A stretch of DNA of 64,000 bases from Aliivibrio salmonicida LFI1238 (GCF_000196495.1 NC_011312.1:2542001-2606000); one strand, 5' to 3'; shown: positions 24,806 through 34,423, counted from the first letter of the stretch. Translations and numbers: made by a program. Notes: generated by a model not told the origin, from the letters alone.

Positions 24806-26068
24806 TTATACTTTAGGCGGTGGCGGCATTGTTAATTTTTCAGATTTAGGGGCAAATGCTTTTTTCTCTTTCAGCAATTTAAATTTCTTCCACCCAAAAA
24901 TACCGCCAAAAATTAACAATATAATAACTATATTTCCAACAATAACGTAAACCCAAAAATGTTGACGAGCAGTCGCTCTTTCTTCTTCAAGTCTTTTTTC
25001 TTCTTCTATTTTACGTTGTATTGCCGCTTCTTTTACTCGTGCTTCATAAGCCGCTTTTAAATCAATCGGCTCTGTCACCCCATAATTGTGCAAGCCAAGG
25101 TAAAATTGCAATGGTCGACTCGTTGCCTTATCTGTTGCGTATACCCAACCTGTCCAACTGTTTTTTCCGGACATATAATCATTAGGCAACGAAAAATAAA
25201 GCTTTGATTCGTCTTTTTCAGATTGTGCTTCAGTTACTGTTTTGCGATCTTTTGGATTAAATTGTTCAATATGAGCCGCTAACGATCCCGCTTTAATCAC
25301 TCCAGCTTCAGTATCAATGTTCATTGAATGCTTTGTACTGTCATCACGAGCTTGAGTAAAAGTTGCTCGAATAGGAGCAGGATAAACCAAGACATCTTGC
25401 TCTACCGTTCTCAAGAAAACACCATTACGCGATTGAATACGAACCCAATATTTACCCGGTTTTATCTTTATTGGTAAGTTAACAGTAAAAATACCGTCAG
25501 CAGCCACTTCATCGAGATCTTCACCATTATCTTCAAACGTACCTAATACTTCAGCCAATGGGCGAGCTTCTTTAACTAGATCTTTTTCATTCGCAAGATA
25601 AGGCGTAAACGTCACATTCAATTTGATACGGTTTAAAAACTCTCGTAATACCAATGGTTTTCCATCTTCAAGTAAACGAGCCGTAAATTTTAAACTTTCA
25701 GATTGATATAATTTTTTTGGTAACGAATCTACGTTCAGCGTTAAATTAGATAGAATTTTTATCTTATTATCCGGTGTTACTTTACCTATCGCTTGCCATG
25801 GTCCAGGCATAGGATTCTCAATAGAGATAATATCCATGCCATTTTCTTCATACCACGCCACGTTATCTGGGTGTTTCCATGCGTAATATTTTGTTCCATC
25901 AGGACGCACAAGAGTAACGGCTTGATAGGCTCTCTCTCTATGAACTAAAAATGACACTTGCTTAATCGTAGGATCAACTCTAAAGCGGTTGTCCAACCAC
26001 GACATTTCGGTGCTCTTTGCCCAACTCACTATCGGTACAAAAAGTGCAATTATCAATAACCGCCACAT
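24806..26068 (-). CDS. TIGR03503-like exported, C-terminally anchored protein
   Basis: This 420-residue protein begins with a signal peptide (MWRLLIIALFVPIVSWA), has a large extracytoplasmic region with beta-rich segments (GKYWVRIQSRNGVFLRTV) and ends with a coiled stretch (EEEKRLEEERATARQ, about 360-378), one membrane segment (about 382-402) and a basic, proline-rich cytoplasmic tail. It resembles the TIGR03503 family of marine gammaproteobacteria, of unknown role. AGGAG seven bases before the ATG at 26068 fixes the start; an upstream extension would overlap the end of dnaQ. It lies 10 bases downstream of dnaQ. Confidence 0.8.
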   Translation of the reverse strand: MWRLLIIALFVPIVSWAKSTEMSWLDNRFRVDPTIKQVSFLVHRERAYQAVTLVRPDGTKYYAWKHPDNVAWYEENGMDIISIENPMPGPWQAIGKVTPDNKIKILSNLTLNVDSLPKKLYQSESLKFTARLLEDGKPLVLREFLNRIKLNVTFTPYLANEKDLVKEARPLAEVLGTFEDNGEDLDEVAADGIFTVNLPIKIKPGKYWVRIQSRNGVFLRTVEQDVLVYPAPIRATFTQARDDSTKHSMNIDTEAGVIKAGSLAAHIEQFNPKDRKTVTEAQSEKDESKLYFSLPNDYMSGKNSWTGWVYATDKATSRPLQFYLGLHNYGVTEPIDLKAAYEARVKEAAIQRKIEEEKRLEEERATARQHFWVYVIVGNIVIILLIFGGIFGWKKFKLLKEKKAFAPKSEKLTMPPPPKV

Positions 26069-26078
26069 ACTAAAACTC

Positions 26079-26810
26079 CTAATTACGCCACAAACAGGCA
26101 TCACCAACGATATCCAAGCGCTTTTCATGCGCTTCTAATTCATCGGCCGTTGCACGTAAAACCTTTAATCCTTTTCGTCCTAAATTCAATCTATTAATAC
26201 TTTCTTCAGAAGAATCAGACTCATTTCCTCCTGCTGAGAAACTTAAGCTGGTTTGTCCGCCTGTCATTAACAGATAAACATCTGCCAGTATTTCGGCATC
26301 GAGTAAAGCGCCGTGAAGCGTTCGATGCGAGTTATCTATGCCGTAACGACCACATAACACATCTAGATTATTTCGCTTACCAGGGGAAATTTTCTTCGCC
26401 ATGGCCAAGGTATCGGTGATCTTACAATACTGATCCGTGGTACCAATAAGTTTGTTAAGTTTACTGAATTCATAATCCATAAACCCAACATCAAAGGGTG
26501 CATTGTGAGCGACAAGCTCAGCCCCTTTAATGAACGCTAAAAATTCATCATGGATGTCTTTATATTCTGGCTTACCATACAAAAATTCATCGGTAATACC
26601 ATGAACATCAATAGCTTCAAGATCAATCAGTCGATCTGGCTTAATGTATACATGAAAATGATTTCCAGTTAATTTTCGGTTGATTATTTCTACCGCACCA
26701 ATTTCAATTATACGGTGACCCTCATAAATAGGGCCGCCAGATAAATTCATACCGGTGGTTTCTGTATCGAGAACAATAATTCTATTCGGGGAATTGTCGC
26801 TAGTATTCAT
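26079..26810 (-). CDS. dnaQ: DNA polymerase III epsilon subunit DnaQ
   Basis: This 243-residue 3'-5' proofreading exonuclease belongs to the replicative polymerase core. It shows Exo I (IVLDTETTGM, Asp15 and Glu17), Exo II (VAHNAPFDVGFMDYE) and Exo III (HRTLHGALLDAEILADVY) motifs. The C-terminal part binds the alpha subunit, encoded by dnaE at 37669-41148. It is divergent from rnhA with a short shared spacer, as in E. coli. Confidence 0.96.
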   Translation of the reverse strand: MNTSDNSPNRIIVLDTETTGMNLSGGPIYEGHRIIEIGAVEIINRKLTGNHFHVYIKPDRLIDLEAIDVHGITDEFLYGKPEYKDIHDEFLAFIKGAELVAHNAPFDVGFMDYEFSKLNKLIGTTDQYCKITDTLAMAKKISPGKRNNLDVLCGRYGIDNSHRTLHGALLDAEILADVYLLMTGGQTSLSFSAGGNESDSSEESINRLNLGRKGLKVLRATADELEAHEKRLDIVGDACLWRN

Positions 26811-26862
26811 AGGCTCATTTGTGTCAGACTATTTCTAAATTCCTCTAATGATAACAGAGATA

Positions 26863-27321
26863 ATGAAACAGGTTGAAATTTTCACAGATGGCTCTTGCTT
26901 AGGCAATCCTGGTCCTGGTGGCTATGGTATTGTTATGCGCTATAAAGGCACAGAAAAAACATTTTCAGGTGGGTTTAACCAAACCACAAACAACCGTATG
27001 GAAATGCTTGCTGCTGTCGTCGCCTTACGTAACCTTAAAGAACCTTGTATTGTGGTGTTAACGACGGATAGCCAATACGTTCGTCAAGGTATCACTCAAT
27101 GGATACATGGTTGGAAAAAACGAGGGTGGAAAAAAGCAGATAAAAAACCAGTCGTAAATGCCGACCTTTGGAAACAATTAGATGCAGAGGCAGAACGTCA
27201 CACGGTCGATTGGCGCTGGGTTAAAGGTCATGCTGGTCATCGTGAGAATGAAATGTGTGACGATTTAGCACGTACCGCCGCAGAGAATCCAACCCAGGAC
27301 GATACAGGTTACCCAGGCTAA
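26863..27321 (+). CDS. rnhA: Ribonuclease HI
   Basis: This 152-residue enzyme cuts RNA in RNA-DNA hybrids. It shows MKQVEIFTDGSCLGNPGPGG (first catalytic Asp), NNRMEMLAAV (Glu), VLTTDSQYV (Asp) and ENEMCDDLAR (Asp). The ATG at 26863 matches the family N-terminus; an in-frame ATG at 26848 would add five residues. The last four bases overlap the end of the convergent yafS gene. Confidence 0.95.
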   Translation: MKQVEIFTDGSCLGNPGPGGYGIVMRYKGTEKTFSGGFNQTTNNRMEMLAAVVALRNLKEPCIVVLTTDSQYVRQGITQWIHGWKKRGWKKADKKPVVNADLWKQLDAEAERHTVDWRWVKGHAGHRENEMCDDLARTAAENPTQDDTGYPG

Positions 27322-28061
27322 TCTGAGTTCACTTTTCCCTGACGAGTCTGTGCTACCGAAATTGGAGCCAATTTTGGCTTCTTTTTCCAGGCCGATTTTA
27401 TCGCTTTTAATGGATAGGTCCGCTTTCTTGCTACAATAAAATAAATACCACTTACCGGTTTTACCGACTCTCCCCCTAAATTCTCAAACCATGTCCAAAT
27501 CGTTTGATAGCGAGTTAACGGCGCTAAAGCGAAACAATCGCTATATACCACTTCAAAATTTAACACCGCTAACCAATCTTTAATTCGATGAGGAGTAAAC
27601 ATTCGCCCACTCCAAGGTAAATTGTTTTTACGCCAAGGGAATAAACTTGCGATACCAATGGCACTCATTGGGTTAAATCCAGTAAGGATCACGTAGCCAT
27701 CATGAATTAAAACACGATCAACTTCTCGCAATAATTGATGAGGGTCCGATGAGTAATCAAGTTGGTGTGCTAGCACACACGCATCTATACTTTTCTCAAG
27801 AAAAGGGAGTTGAGGTAAATCAGCGCAAATATTTTTTAGGGAATTTTTGTTATCTAAGCTAACTTGGTGTTTAATGTTACAAAAGTAACTATCTAGCTCA
27901 GCACTCAAACCACCCACTTTTAGCATATGATAACCAAATAGCTTAGGGCACCATTCATCAAGGCGTGATTGGATCAACTCACGAATCCAGTTCCCATGAG
28001 GAATAGACGACCATGAATGCGGTTTTTCAATTTTTTTATCAAGCAGTGCTGGCTTAATCAA
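27318..28061 (-). CDS. yafS: SAM-dependent methyltransferase YafS-like
   Basis: This 247-residue protein has a class I methyltransferase pattern: LPFLEKSIDACVLAHQLDYSSDPHQLLREV (post-SAM acidic motif and helix), then VDRVLIHDGYVILTGFNPMS. The SAM glycine loop is replaced by LKVGGLSAEL, as is usual in YafS. The substrate is unknown. The rnhA-yafS-gloB order matches E. coli. It is divergent from gloB across 51 bases. Confidence 0.84.
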   Translation of the reverse strand: MIKPALLDKKIEKPHSWSSIPHGNWIRELIQSRLDEWCPKLFGYHMLKVGGLSAELDSYFCNIKHQVSLDNKNSLKNICADLPQLPFLEKSIDACVLAHQLDYSSDPHQLLREVDRVLIHDGYVILTGFNPMSAIGIASLFPWRKNNLPWSGRMFTPHRIKDWLAVLNFEVVYSDCFALAPLTRYQTIWTWFENLGGESVKPVSGIYFIVARKRTYPLKAIKSAWKKKPKLAPISVAQTRQGKVNSD

Positions 28062-28112
28062 TACAGTTACCTACAAAATATTAATACTTTATAAAAATTT
28101 GGAGAAAGGTGA

Positions 28113-28871
28113 ATGCTATTAATAAAAAGCATACCTGCATTTAATGATAATTACATTTGGTTAATTCACAACAATGATAATCATTGTGTTGTGGTTGATC
28201 CAGGAGAAGCAGCCCCAGTGCTTGCCTGCCTTAAAGAGCATGGTCTTATTTTAGATGCAATTTTAATTACGCACCACCACCATGATCATATTGGTGGGGT
28301 TCCTGAACTTGTTCGTCAATTTCCAAACATCAATGTTGTAGGCCCTGAAAATGAACCTATTCCAACCCTCACTCATCCCGTTGGTGATGGTGATTTTGTT
28401 GAATTATTCAATGAAAAATTCATGGTGCTAGGCGTTGAAGGACACACAAAAGGTCATATCGCTTACATTGGTGATGAAAAACTATTTTGTGGTGATACCC
28501 TTTTCTCAGCCGGTTGTGGTCGCTTATTTGAAGGCACCGCAGAACAAATGTTTCATTCACTGCAAAAATTGGCCGCATTACCCGATGAAACAGAAGTGTA
28601 TTGCGCCCATGAATACACTGCGTCCAATCTTGCTTTTGCGTTGGCGGTTGAACCTGATAACGATTATTTACAACAATATCGTGAAAAAGTTTTACGACTT
28701 CGAGCAAATGGAAAAGCAACGATCCCAACAACGATGCAACGAGAAAAGCTCATTAATCCTTTTTTAAGAACCAGTGAAGCAAGTGTAAAACAAGCCGTTT
28801 CGTCCAAAGTAGAAAATGATTCCGAAGTTGCAACCTTTGCCGCATTAAGGAGATGGAAAGACGAGTTTTAA
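28113..28871 (+). CDS. gloB: Hydroxyacylglutathione hydrolase (glyoxalase II)
   Basis: This 252-residue metallo-beta-lactamase-fold enzyme hydrolyses S-lactoylglutathione in methylglyoxal detoxification. The two-metal motif THHHHDHIGG (about 54-63) is followed by VEGHTKGHIAY, LFCGDTLFSAGCGRLFEG and YCAHEYT, and the C-terminus holds the glutathione-binding basic residues (LRRWKDEF). GGAGAAAGG precedes the ATG. Confidence 0.96.
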   Translation: MLLIKSIPAFNDNYIWLIHNNDNHCVVVDPGEAAPVLACLKEHGLILDAILITHHHHDHIGGVPELVRQFPNINVVGPENEPIPTLTHPVGDGDFVELFNEKFMVLGVEGHTKGHIAYIGDEKLFCGDTLFSAGCGRLFEGTAEQMFHSLQKLAALPDETEVYCAHEYTASNLAFALAVEPDNDYLQQYREKVLRLRANGKATIPTTMQREKLINPFLRTSEASVKQAVSSKVENDSEVATFAALRRWKDEF

Positions 28872-28957
28872 TGATGAAACTTGTCTGGACGATTGTTGCC
28901 AAGTATTATCTGCACCCAAATAAAAAATAATCAAACACAACTTGAAGGCAATAATTA

Positions 28958-30511
28958 ATGAAACTTAAGCTCCATTGGATTGGATTAGCGTTATTGGCAG
29001 GCTGTCAAAGTGCTCCACCATCAGAAAAAACACAGCCTGATACGACTTCTGCTATCTCTACGCCTTCAAAGCAAGATACCAAACCAGCAGAAATTAAATC
29101 AATCGAAAAACCGGAGCTTACCCCTCAAGAACAAGAAGACGTATGGCAACGTATTGCAATGCAATTAAATATGCCAATTCCAGATCATAAATCGGTCGAT
29201 TATTATCGTAATTGGTACATTAAACACCCAAGTCACCTGCGTACTGTTGCCAAACGAGCTCAACCGTTTCTGTATATGATCACTGTTGAAATTGAAAAAC
29301 GCGGACTTCCTATGGAGTTAGTTCTTCTTCCTATCGTTGAAAGTGCGTTTGACCCTTTTGCTTACTCCCACGGCAGTGCCGCTGGTCTATGGCAATTTGT
29401 CCCAGGAACGGCTGATCGCTTTAAATTAGAACGTAATTGGTGGTATGACGGTCGTCGTGATGTACCTGCGGCAACGAATGCAGCATTAGATTACATGGAA
29501 TATTTTGACCGTCGCTTTGATGGCAATTGGCAACAAGCGATTGCATCTTACAACAGTGGTGGTGGACGAGTATCTAGAGCAATCCGAAAAAATAAAAACT
29601 TAGGTAAACCTACCGATTTCTTTTCATTAGATTTACCAGAAGAAACCAGCGGTTATGTCCCTAAATTATTAGCATTAGCTGACATCATTAAAAACCATGA
29701 AAAATACGGGGTAGAATTGCCACCTATTGCCAACAAACCTGTACTCGAAATGGTAGACCCAAATAAACAATTAGATTTGGCGATTGCGGCAGAATTTGCG
29801 GGTATTTCAATCTCTGAATTGCAAGGCTATAACCCTGGATACAATCAATGGGCAACGTCACCAGATGGCCCTTATCATCTATTATTACCGATTGATAAAG
29901 TCGATCGTTTTAATGCCAATCTGAAAAAGAATGGCAATAAAACAATGAAAGTTGTGCGCTACAAAGTTCAATCCGGCGATACAATCAGTCAATTAGCAGT
30001 GAAGCATAATACGACCTCTAGCATCATTGAACAAACCAATGACTTAAATGGTACGAGCATTCGAGTTGATCAATATTTATTAATTCCAACGGCTTCTCAA
30101 GGCAATAAAACCTATGCATTAAGTGCACCACAGCGCTTAAAGAAAACTCAAGCCAAAGCAAAAGGAAAATACAAATCTGACCATACCGTTAAAGATGGAG
30201 AATCGTTATGGAGCATCGCTCGTGATAACAGCATCTCTTATCGTGATTTAGCAAAATGGAACGGCATGGCACCAAAAGATTCATTGCGTGTTGGACAAAA
30301 ATTAGTCATTTGGAAAAGCAATTCTGATGGTGGGATAATCCGTACGGTTCATTACCAAATCCGTCAAGGCGATAACCTTAGCTCTATTGCACAAAAATTC
30401 AGTGTCTCTGTGACAGACATCATGAAATGGAATAGCATCGAACGTGGCTCTTATATTAAGCCGGGACAAAAATTAAAACTTTACTTTGATGTTACTAAGG
30501 CAAATGTATGA
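28958..30511 (+). CDS. mltD: Membrane-bound lytic murein transglycosylase D
   Basis: This 517-residue lipoprotein cleaves peptidoglycan glycan strands to anhydromuropeptides. The lipobox LLAGC has Cys16. A linker precedes the SLT domain (about 110-230) with the catalytic glutamate in VESAFDPFAYSHGSAAGLWQF-type sequence and the AIASYNSGGGRV motif. Three LysM repeats for peptidoglycan binding lie at about 332-376, 407-451 and 465-510 (YKVQSGDTISQLA; HTVKDGESLWSIA; YQIRQGDNLSSIA). The last four bases overlap the start of the interrupted YIP1-family gene (ATGA). Confidence 0.93.
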   Translation: MKLKLHWIGLALLAGCQSAPPSEKTQPDTTSAISTPSKQDTKPAEIKSIEKPELTPQEQEDVWQRIAMQLNMPIPDHKSVDYYRNWYIKHPSHLRTVAKRAQPFLYMITVEIEKRGLPMELVLLPIVESAFDPFAYSHGSAAGLWQFVPGTADRFKLERNWWYDGRRDVPAATNAALDYMEYFDRRFDGNWQQAIASYNSGGGRVSRAIRKNKNLGKPTDFFSLDLPEETSGYVPKLLALADIIKNHEKYGVELPPIANKPVLEMVDPNKQLDLAIAAEFAGISISELQGYNPGYNQWATSPDGPYHLLLPIDKVDRFNANLKKNGNKTMKVVRYKVQSGDTISQLAVKHNTTSSIIEQTNDLNGTSIRVDQYLLIPTASQGNKTYALSAPQRLKKTQAKAKGKYKSDHTVKDGESLWSIARDNSISYRDLAKWNGMAPKDSLRVGQKLVIWKSNSDGGIIRTVHYQIRQGDNLSSIAQKFSVSVTDIMKWNSIERGSYIKPGQKLKLYFDVTKANV

Positions 30512-30869
30512 CCCCTTCTTCAAATCCGTTAATTTTATTAGTCGATATTTTTCGATCGCCAACAGATTGTTTCGCCGCGTTATATGAACATGGAAAATGG
30601 GCTTGGCTTCCTTTCTTGCTCTTGATTTTTTCGCCTTTTATCTTTTGGGGTACGTACTTTGACCTTGTTAATTTTAATTGGGTCGTAACAAGTTTAACTC
30701 AACAAATTGACAGCATTGGCGGGCAAGTAAAAGCAGAGTGGCTAACAAAAGAAATTCTGTTAGCTGGGGAAGTGATTAACGACGTGATGGGAAGAATTGC
30801 TTCTGTATTGCTATTAGCTTTGTGGTTCAAATTAGCGACAAAGCAAAGCAAGTGTAAGCGTGCGGGGAA

Positions 30870-32357
30870 CTACACCTTGTCTTTTACATTCCAAGGTAAA
30901 AGTGAATCGATATCTGGCGATCCAACACATAAACGATCTAGACAATACCTAATATAATCGTAAGGGATTAATCCGTTTGCCTTTGCTGTTTCTACAATGC
31001 TGTAAAGCATTGCACTTGAATCTGCACCAGCCGTTGAACCCGAAAATAACCAGTTTTTCCGGCCGATAACAAACGGTTTAACCGCTCGCTCTGCTCGATT
31101 GTTATCAATAGATAACAATCCATCATCAATATAACGAACTAATTTATCCCATTGATTTAATGTATAGCTAATCGCCTCACCTAATTTTGTTTTAGGTGAT
31201 ACTCGACTAACTGCGCTATCAAGCCAATCACGGAGCTCTTTAAGTAAATCGCGGGCTTCTGTCTGCCTAGCAACATACTTGGCTTCAGGGGAAGCCTCTT
31301 TTAATAACGATTCGATCCGGTATAGCTTTTGGATTTTACTCAATACCCAATCTGCACTCCCTGTTTTCCCTTTTACTTGAACACGTTGAGCCTCAATAAA
31401 TCGTCGACGTGCGTGTGCCCAACAGCCAACTAAAATCGCTTCAGTTTGTTCATAACCTTGGTAACCATCGGTATGTAAATACCCGTTATAACCTTTTAAA
31501 AAGTTAACTGGATGGTAGCCATGCCTGCTAGATTGATAATCATAAAGTACAATTCCAGGCAAAACACCAGAGCCTGGAGAATCATAGCCAGAGCAGTAGA
31601 CCCACATATAACATTTTGCTTTTTCAACATCCAACACATTTACCGTTGTTTCATCACAATGCAGAGTGGGTTGTTCAAGCAAAATACGATGTAACTCGTT
31701 ATTAAGAGGGGTAAATAGTACCGAGCATTTTATTAACCAATCCGCCATCGTTCGCCGTCCAATAATGATACCCCATTGCTGAAATAACGTTTCTTGACGA
31801 TAAAGTGGAAGACTGTATTGAAATTTAGCCGTAATAATTTGAGCAAGTAAACTTGCGGTCGCAATCCCTTTAGGGATTGGTGACGCTGGCATTGGGGCTT
31901 GTTTAATGTCTACTGAAGTATTGTTTTTTTCACAATTTCGGCAAGCATATTTAGGACGAACATGTTGAATAACTTCCACTTTAGCTGGTACAAATTCCAA
32001 CTTTTCACTGATGTCTTTACCCATCGCATGCATCTCTAGACCGCAACACTTACAAGTTTTATCTTTTATGTCGTGGATAATAACAGTACGCGGTAAGTCT
32101 TCAGGTAAGCGTTGGCGTTTTGGCTTTTGACGAGTGTAGGTAATCGTTTGTGTGTCATCATTTTCAATGATGATTTCTTCTTCTGTTTCATTGAATAAAT
32201 CAAATTGAGTCGAGTCAGATTCACTGCTTTTACCAAAGCGCTGATGTTGAGCCAGTCGAAATTGCTCTAGAAGACGGTTATATTTATTTTCAAGCTGAAG
32301 CACAAGTGCTTTCAGCTCGTCAATGGTATCAGGAAGTGGTTTTATTTTATCAGTCAT
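30870..32357 (-). CDS. tnpC: IS66 transposase TnpC
   Basis: This 495-residue protein is the DDE transposase of the element. It has an N-terminal coiled region (about 8-40), a zinc-binding segment (CKCCGLEMH at about 98-106 and CRNCEKN at about 134-140), and the catalytic core with TLHCDETTVNVLD, a TDGYQGYE segment and a C-terminal NRAERAVKPFVIGRKNW region containing the glutamate. Its stop codon lies inside the left terminal repeat. It starts 71 bases after tnpB. Confidence 0.93.
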   Translation of the reverse strand: MTDKIKPLPDTIDELKALVLQLENKYNRLLEQFRLAQHQRFGKSSESDSTQFDLFNETEEEIIIENDDTQTITYTRQKPKRQRLPEDLPRTVIIHDIKDKTCKCCGLEMHAMGKDISEKLEFVPAKVEVIQHVRPKYACRNCEKNNTSVDIKQAPMPASPIPKGIATASLLAQIITAKFQYSLPLYRQETLFQQWGIIIGRRTMADWLIKCSVLFTPLNNELHRILLEQPTLHCDETTVNVLDVEKAKCYMWVYCSGYDSPGSGVLPGIVLYDYQSSRHGYHPVNFLKGYNGYLHTDGYQGYEQTEAILVGCWAHARRRFIEAQRVQVKGKTGSADWVLSKIQKLYRIESLLKEASPEAKYVARQTEARDLLKELRDWLDSAVSRVSPKTKLGEAISYTLNQWDKLVRYIDDGLLSIDNNRAERAVKPFVIGRKNWLFSGSTAGADSSAMLYSIVETAKANGLIPYDYIRYCLDRLCVGSPDIDSLLPWNVKDKV

Positions 32358-32428
32358 GTAGATGACTATATAACGATAATACAGGTAATCAATCGGTTGC
32401 CTCCTATTCTTGACTGAGAATCAACTAT

Positions 32429-32776
32429 TTAAAGGGTTGTTTGATAATGTACCGGTTGATGTCCTAAGATATCAAAACCTTGTAATAGCAGTGTCAGTTG
32501 CTGCTCTGATAATGCTAACGTATCGTTATTTATATTTCGTGGCCATTTGAAGCGGTCTTCATCTAATCGCTTGTACCATAAAGCGAATCCTGTTTTATCC
32601 CAATACAATATTTTGAGTTTATCACGAGGCTTATTGCAAAATATAAATAGAGCATCACTAAACGGTGATAGTTGCATTTCTTGCTCAACAATCACGACAA
32701 GGCCATTAATGGCCTTGCGAAAATCGACAAAATCACGATGAAGATAAATGGTGGAAACATCAGTAAATACATTCAT
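32429..32776 (-). CDS. tnpB: IS66 accessory protein TnpB
   Basis: This 115-residue protein has the family signature YLHRDFVDFRKAINGLV, ALFIFCNKPRDKLKILYWD and GFALWYKRLDEDRFKWP. TnpB is needed for IS66 transposition, but its biochemical role is poorly defined. Its ATG overlaps the tnpA stop as ATGA, implying coupled translation. Confidence 0.92.
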   Translation of the reverse strand: MNVFTDVSTIYLHRDFVDFRKAINGLVVIVEQEMQLSPFSDALFIFCNKPRDKLKILYWDKTGFALWYKRLDEDRFKWPRNINNDTLALSEQQLTLLLQGFDILGHQPVHYQTTL

Positions 32777-33087
32777 GATTGATACCCTTTTAATAAGAGT
32801 CCTATCCAGTGAGGTTCAGTATTAGCTGGCAATGTTAATCGCAATTTTCCGATAGAAAGTTGAATATCTGGTAATTGTGGAGTGGCGATGATAGTTGATG
32901 TTAACGCTTCTACTTTCAAGAAAGTAGAAGCGTTAATCTTTTGTTTCCATCGTGCTTTACGTGCACTAAATGTCTTTGGCAGAATATTATGGTTACGACA
33001 AAATTCAGCGGCACTAAGCTTGCTAGATTGCTGAGATTCAAATAGAGCGTGCCATTGCTCTGGTGTTCTCTTTTTATCTTTTTGCAT
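32773..33087 (-). CDS. tnpA: IS66 accessory protein TnpA
   Basis: This 104-residue protein has a helix-turn-helix-like N-terminus (EQWHALFESQQSSKLSAAEF, then CRNHNILPKTFSARKARWK), typical of the first gene of IS66 elements. It lies next to the right terminal repeat, with 58 bases between the repeat and the start codon for the promoter. It overlaps tnpB by four bases. Confidence 0.88.
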   Translation of the reverse strand: MQKDKKRTPEQWHALFESQQSSKLSAAEFCRNHNILPKTFSARKARWKQKINASTFLKVEALTSTIIATPQLPDIQLSIGKLRLTLPANTEPHWIGLLLKGYQS

Positions 33088-33503
33088 AATTACGTTCTCG
33101 TTAAATGAAAGATCGTAAGATACGCATAATGAATTTTATTTGTTAGGTGTAGTTCCCCGCACGCTTACAAGCAAGTACCAACATGGTTACTTTAAATGGG
33201 TCGCTGCAAGCACAATAGTGATGTTTCCAGCGCTTATTGGCGATATTGCTAGCTATATAAGTCTTTTACTAAATCACGCGAATACGATGCCTTACGCGGC
33301 TGATTTAAATAGCTTGAATGGCTTAATCAAGCTACCAATGACAGATCATTGGTCTGCTTACGCGAGTTCATTCCCGTTATTAATGCCTTGGTACATTGTT
33401 TTAGGCTATGCAGCTCTTGGCGCATGGACGGATTTAGACAGAGCAAGAGCACTTATAATCTCCGCCCTTCCATGGGTTGCTTGCTTTACATTATGGGGAT
33501 TAA

Positions 33504-34358
33504 TTACGGCCTTTTCAGGCTAAAACTAACTTCTAATGGATTATGATCAGAAGCGTTACTCTTTATTGAGTGCGCTTCTTTTACATTTAAACCTCGATAA
33601 AAAACATGATCCAAAGGTAACCCTGTCATAAATATCATTCGCTCATCAGGCGTAAACCGAACTTCTTTTAATCTAAGGCGAGCCACTTCTTGATCTAATG
33701 CCTCTAATCTAGCACTACTCCAAGAATTAAAATCACCCGCCAAAATCAGTGGCCCAACATGATTTTTAACTTCCTTTTCTAAATCACTCATTTGGCGTTG
33801 ATAATCTTCGATTCCTAATGTGAAATTGATGGCATGAACATTAACCACCATTAACGATTCGTCATTAGATAACGCGTATTCAGATAATAACGCTGATTTA
33901 GGTAAACGTAACCAAGGTTCTATCGCGGTATGGGCACAGGCGCGCTCCGCTTGTACTTTTGCAAGACTTAACACTCCCGCACTGGTATCAAACACATCAA
34001 ACGCTCTGACCAATTCAGCAGAATAACTTTTATCAATAATAAACGCTTTTAATTCAGGCGTTAAACTCGCTTCTTGCAATAAAACCAAATCTGCTTTTTG
34101 AGTTAACTTTCTTAACGCAGGTTCCCAGTCTTGTTTTTGTTGTTTATAAATATTCCAAACAAGTACGTTGATAGTACCATCACGGTCGATAGGTTTTGAT
34201 TCATCGAACTCAGCACAACCCGTCTTATAATCCATAGAATCAGGCGTAAGTTCTATTAACTCTGGTTTTAAAGGGATCGTAAAAATAAACGATTTAGCCA
34301 TAATCATCGCACCAATAAGCAGTGCAACGGTTGATATAAATATTGTTTTCTTTTTCAT
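33504..34358 (-). CDS. yafD: Endonuclease/exonuclease/phosphatase-family protein YafD
   Basis: This 284-residue protein has an N-terminal hydrophobic segment (about 5-25) that would anchor or export it, then an EEP-family domain: INVLVWNIYKQQ, LVLLQEAS (metal Glu), VNVHAINF, LILAGDFNSWS and ASDHNPLEV with the catalytic His. The LVWNIYKQQ and FYRGLNV segments match E. coli YafD (UPF0294). Its substrate is unknown. The ATG at 34358 is preferred over a TTG six bases earlier. The start lies directly after the T-run of the glnB terminator, and no clear ribosome-binding sequence is seen. Confidence 0.86.
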   Translation of the reverse strand: MKKKTIFISTVALLIGAMIMAKSFIFTIPLKPELIELTPDSMDYKTGCAEFDESKPIDRDGTINVLVWNIYKQQKQDWEPALRKLTQKADLVLLQEASLTPELKAFIIDKSYSAELVRAFDVFDTSAGVLSLAKVQAERACAHTAIEPWLRLPKSALLSEYALSNDESLMVVNVHAINFTLGIEDYQRQMSDLEKEVKNHVGPLILAGDFNSWSSARLEALDQEVARLRLKEVRFTPDERMIFMTGLPLDHVFYRGLNVKEAHSIKSNASDHNPLEVSFSLKRP

Positions 34359-34361
34359 AAA

Positions 34362-34390
34362 CAAAAAAGGAGTGAATCATCACTCCTTCC
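34362..34390 (-). terminator. Terminator after glnB
   Basis: A nine-base perfect stem, AAGGAGTGA at 34367-34375 and TCACTCCTT at 34380-34388, has a four-base loop. On the minus strand it is followed by TTTTTTG. It separates glnB from yafD. Confidence 0.85.
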
Positions 34391-34423
34391 TTACGTTATA
34401 CCATTCAAACAGAACAGTATTAA

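Larger units (their letters stand above)
30854..33168 (-). mobile_element. IS66-family insertion sequence
   Basis: This 2315-bp element has 23-bp perfect terminal inverted repeats (30854-30876 and 33146-33168) starting GTAAGCGTGCGGGG. It is flanked by an exact eight-base duplication AAGCAAGT (30846-30853 and 33169-33176), the size typical of IS66. It carries tnpA, tnpB and tnpC in the standard order on the minus strand, all intact. The exact duplication and intact genes point to a recent insertion. Confidence 0.97.
30508..33523 (+). pseudogene. YIP1-family membrane protein gene, split by an IS66-type element
   Basis: The 5' part (30508-30853) encodes a chain starting MTPSSNPLILLVDIFRSPTD with hydrophobic segments; the 3' part (33177-33523) continues YQHGYFKWVAASTIVMFPAL and ends LITAFSG. 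Removing the insertion and one copy of the AAGCAAGT duplication joins the two parts in frame with no stop, giving a 230-residue polytopic protein that looks like bacterial YIP1-family proteins. As it stands, the first part runs 34 codons into the element and stops. The gene overlaps mltD by four bases, so it was probably translated with it; its last 20 bases overlap the convergent yafD. Confidence 0.9.

Noticed and set aside
26069..26128. Longer N-terminus for the TIGR03503-like protein
   Set aside because: It would overlap the end of dnaQ; the ATG at 26068 has AGGAG seven bases upstream and begins a signal peptide.
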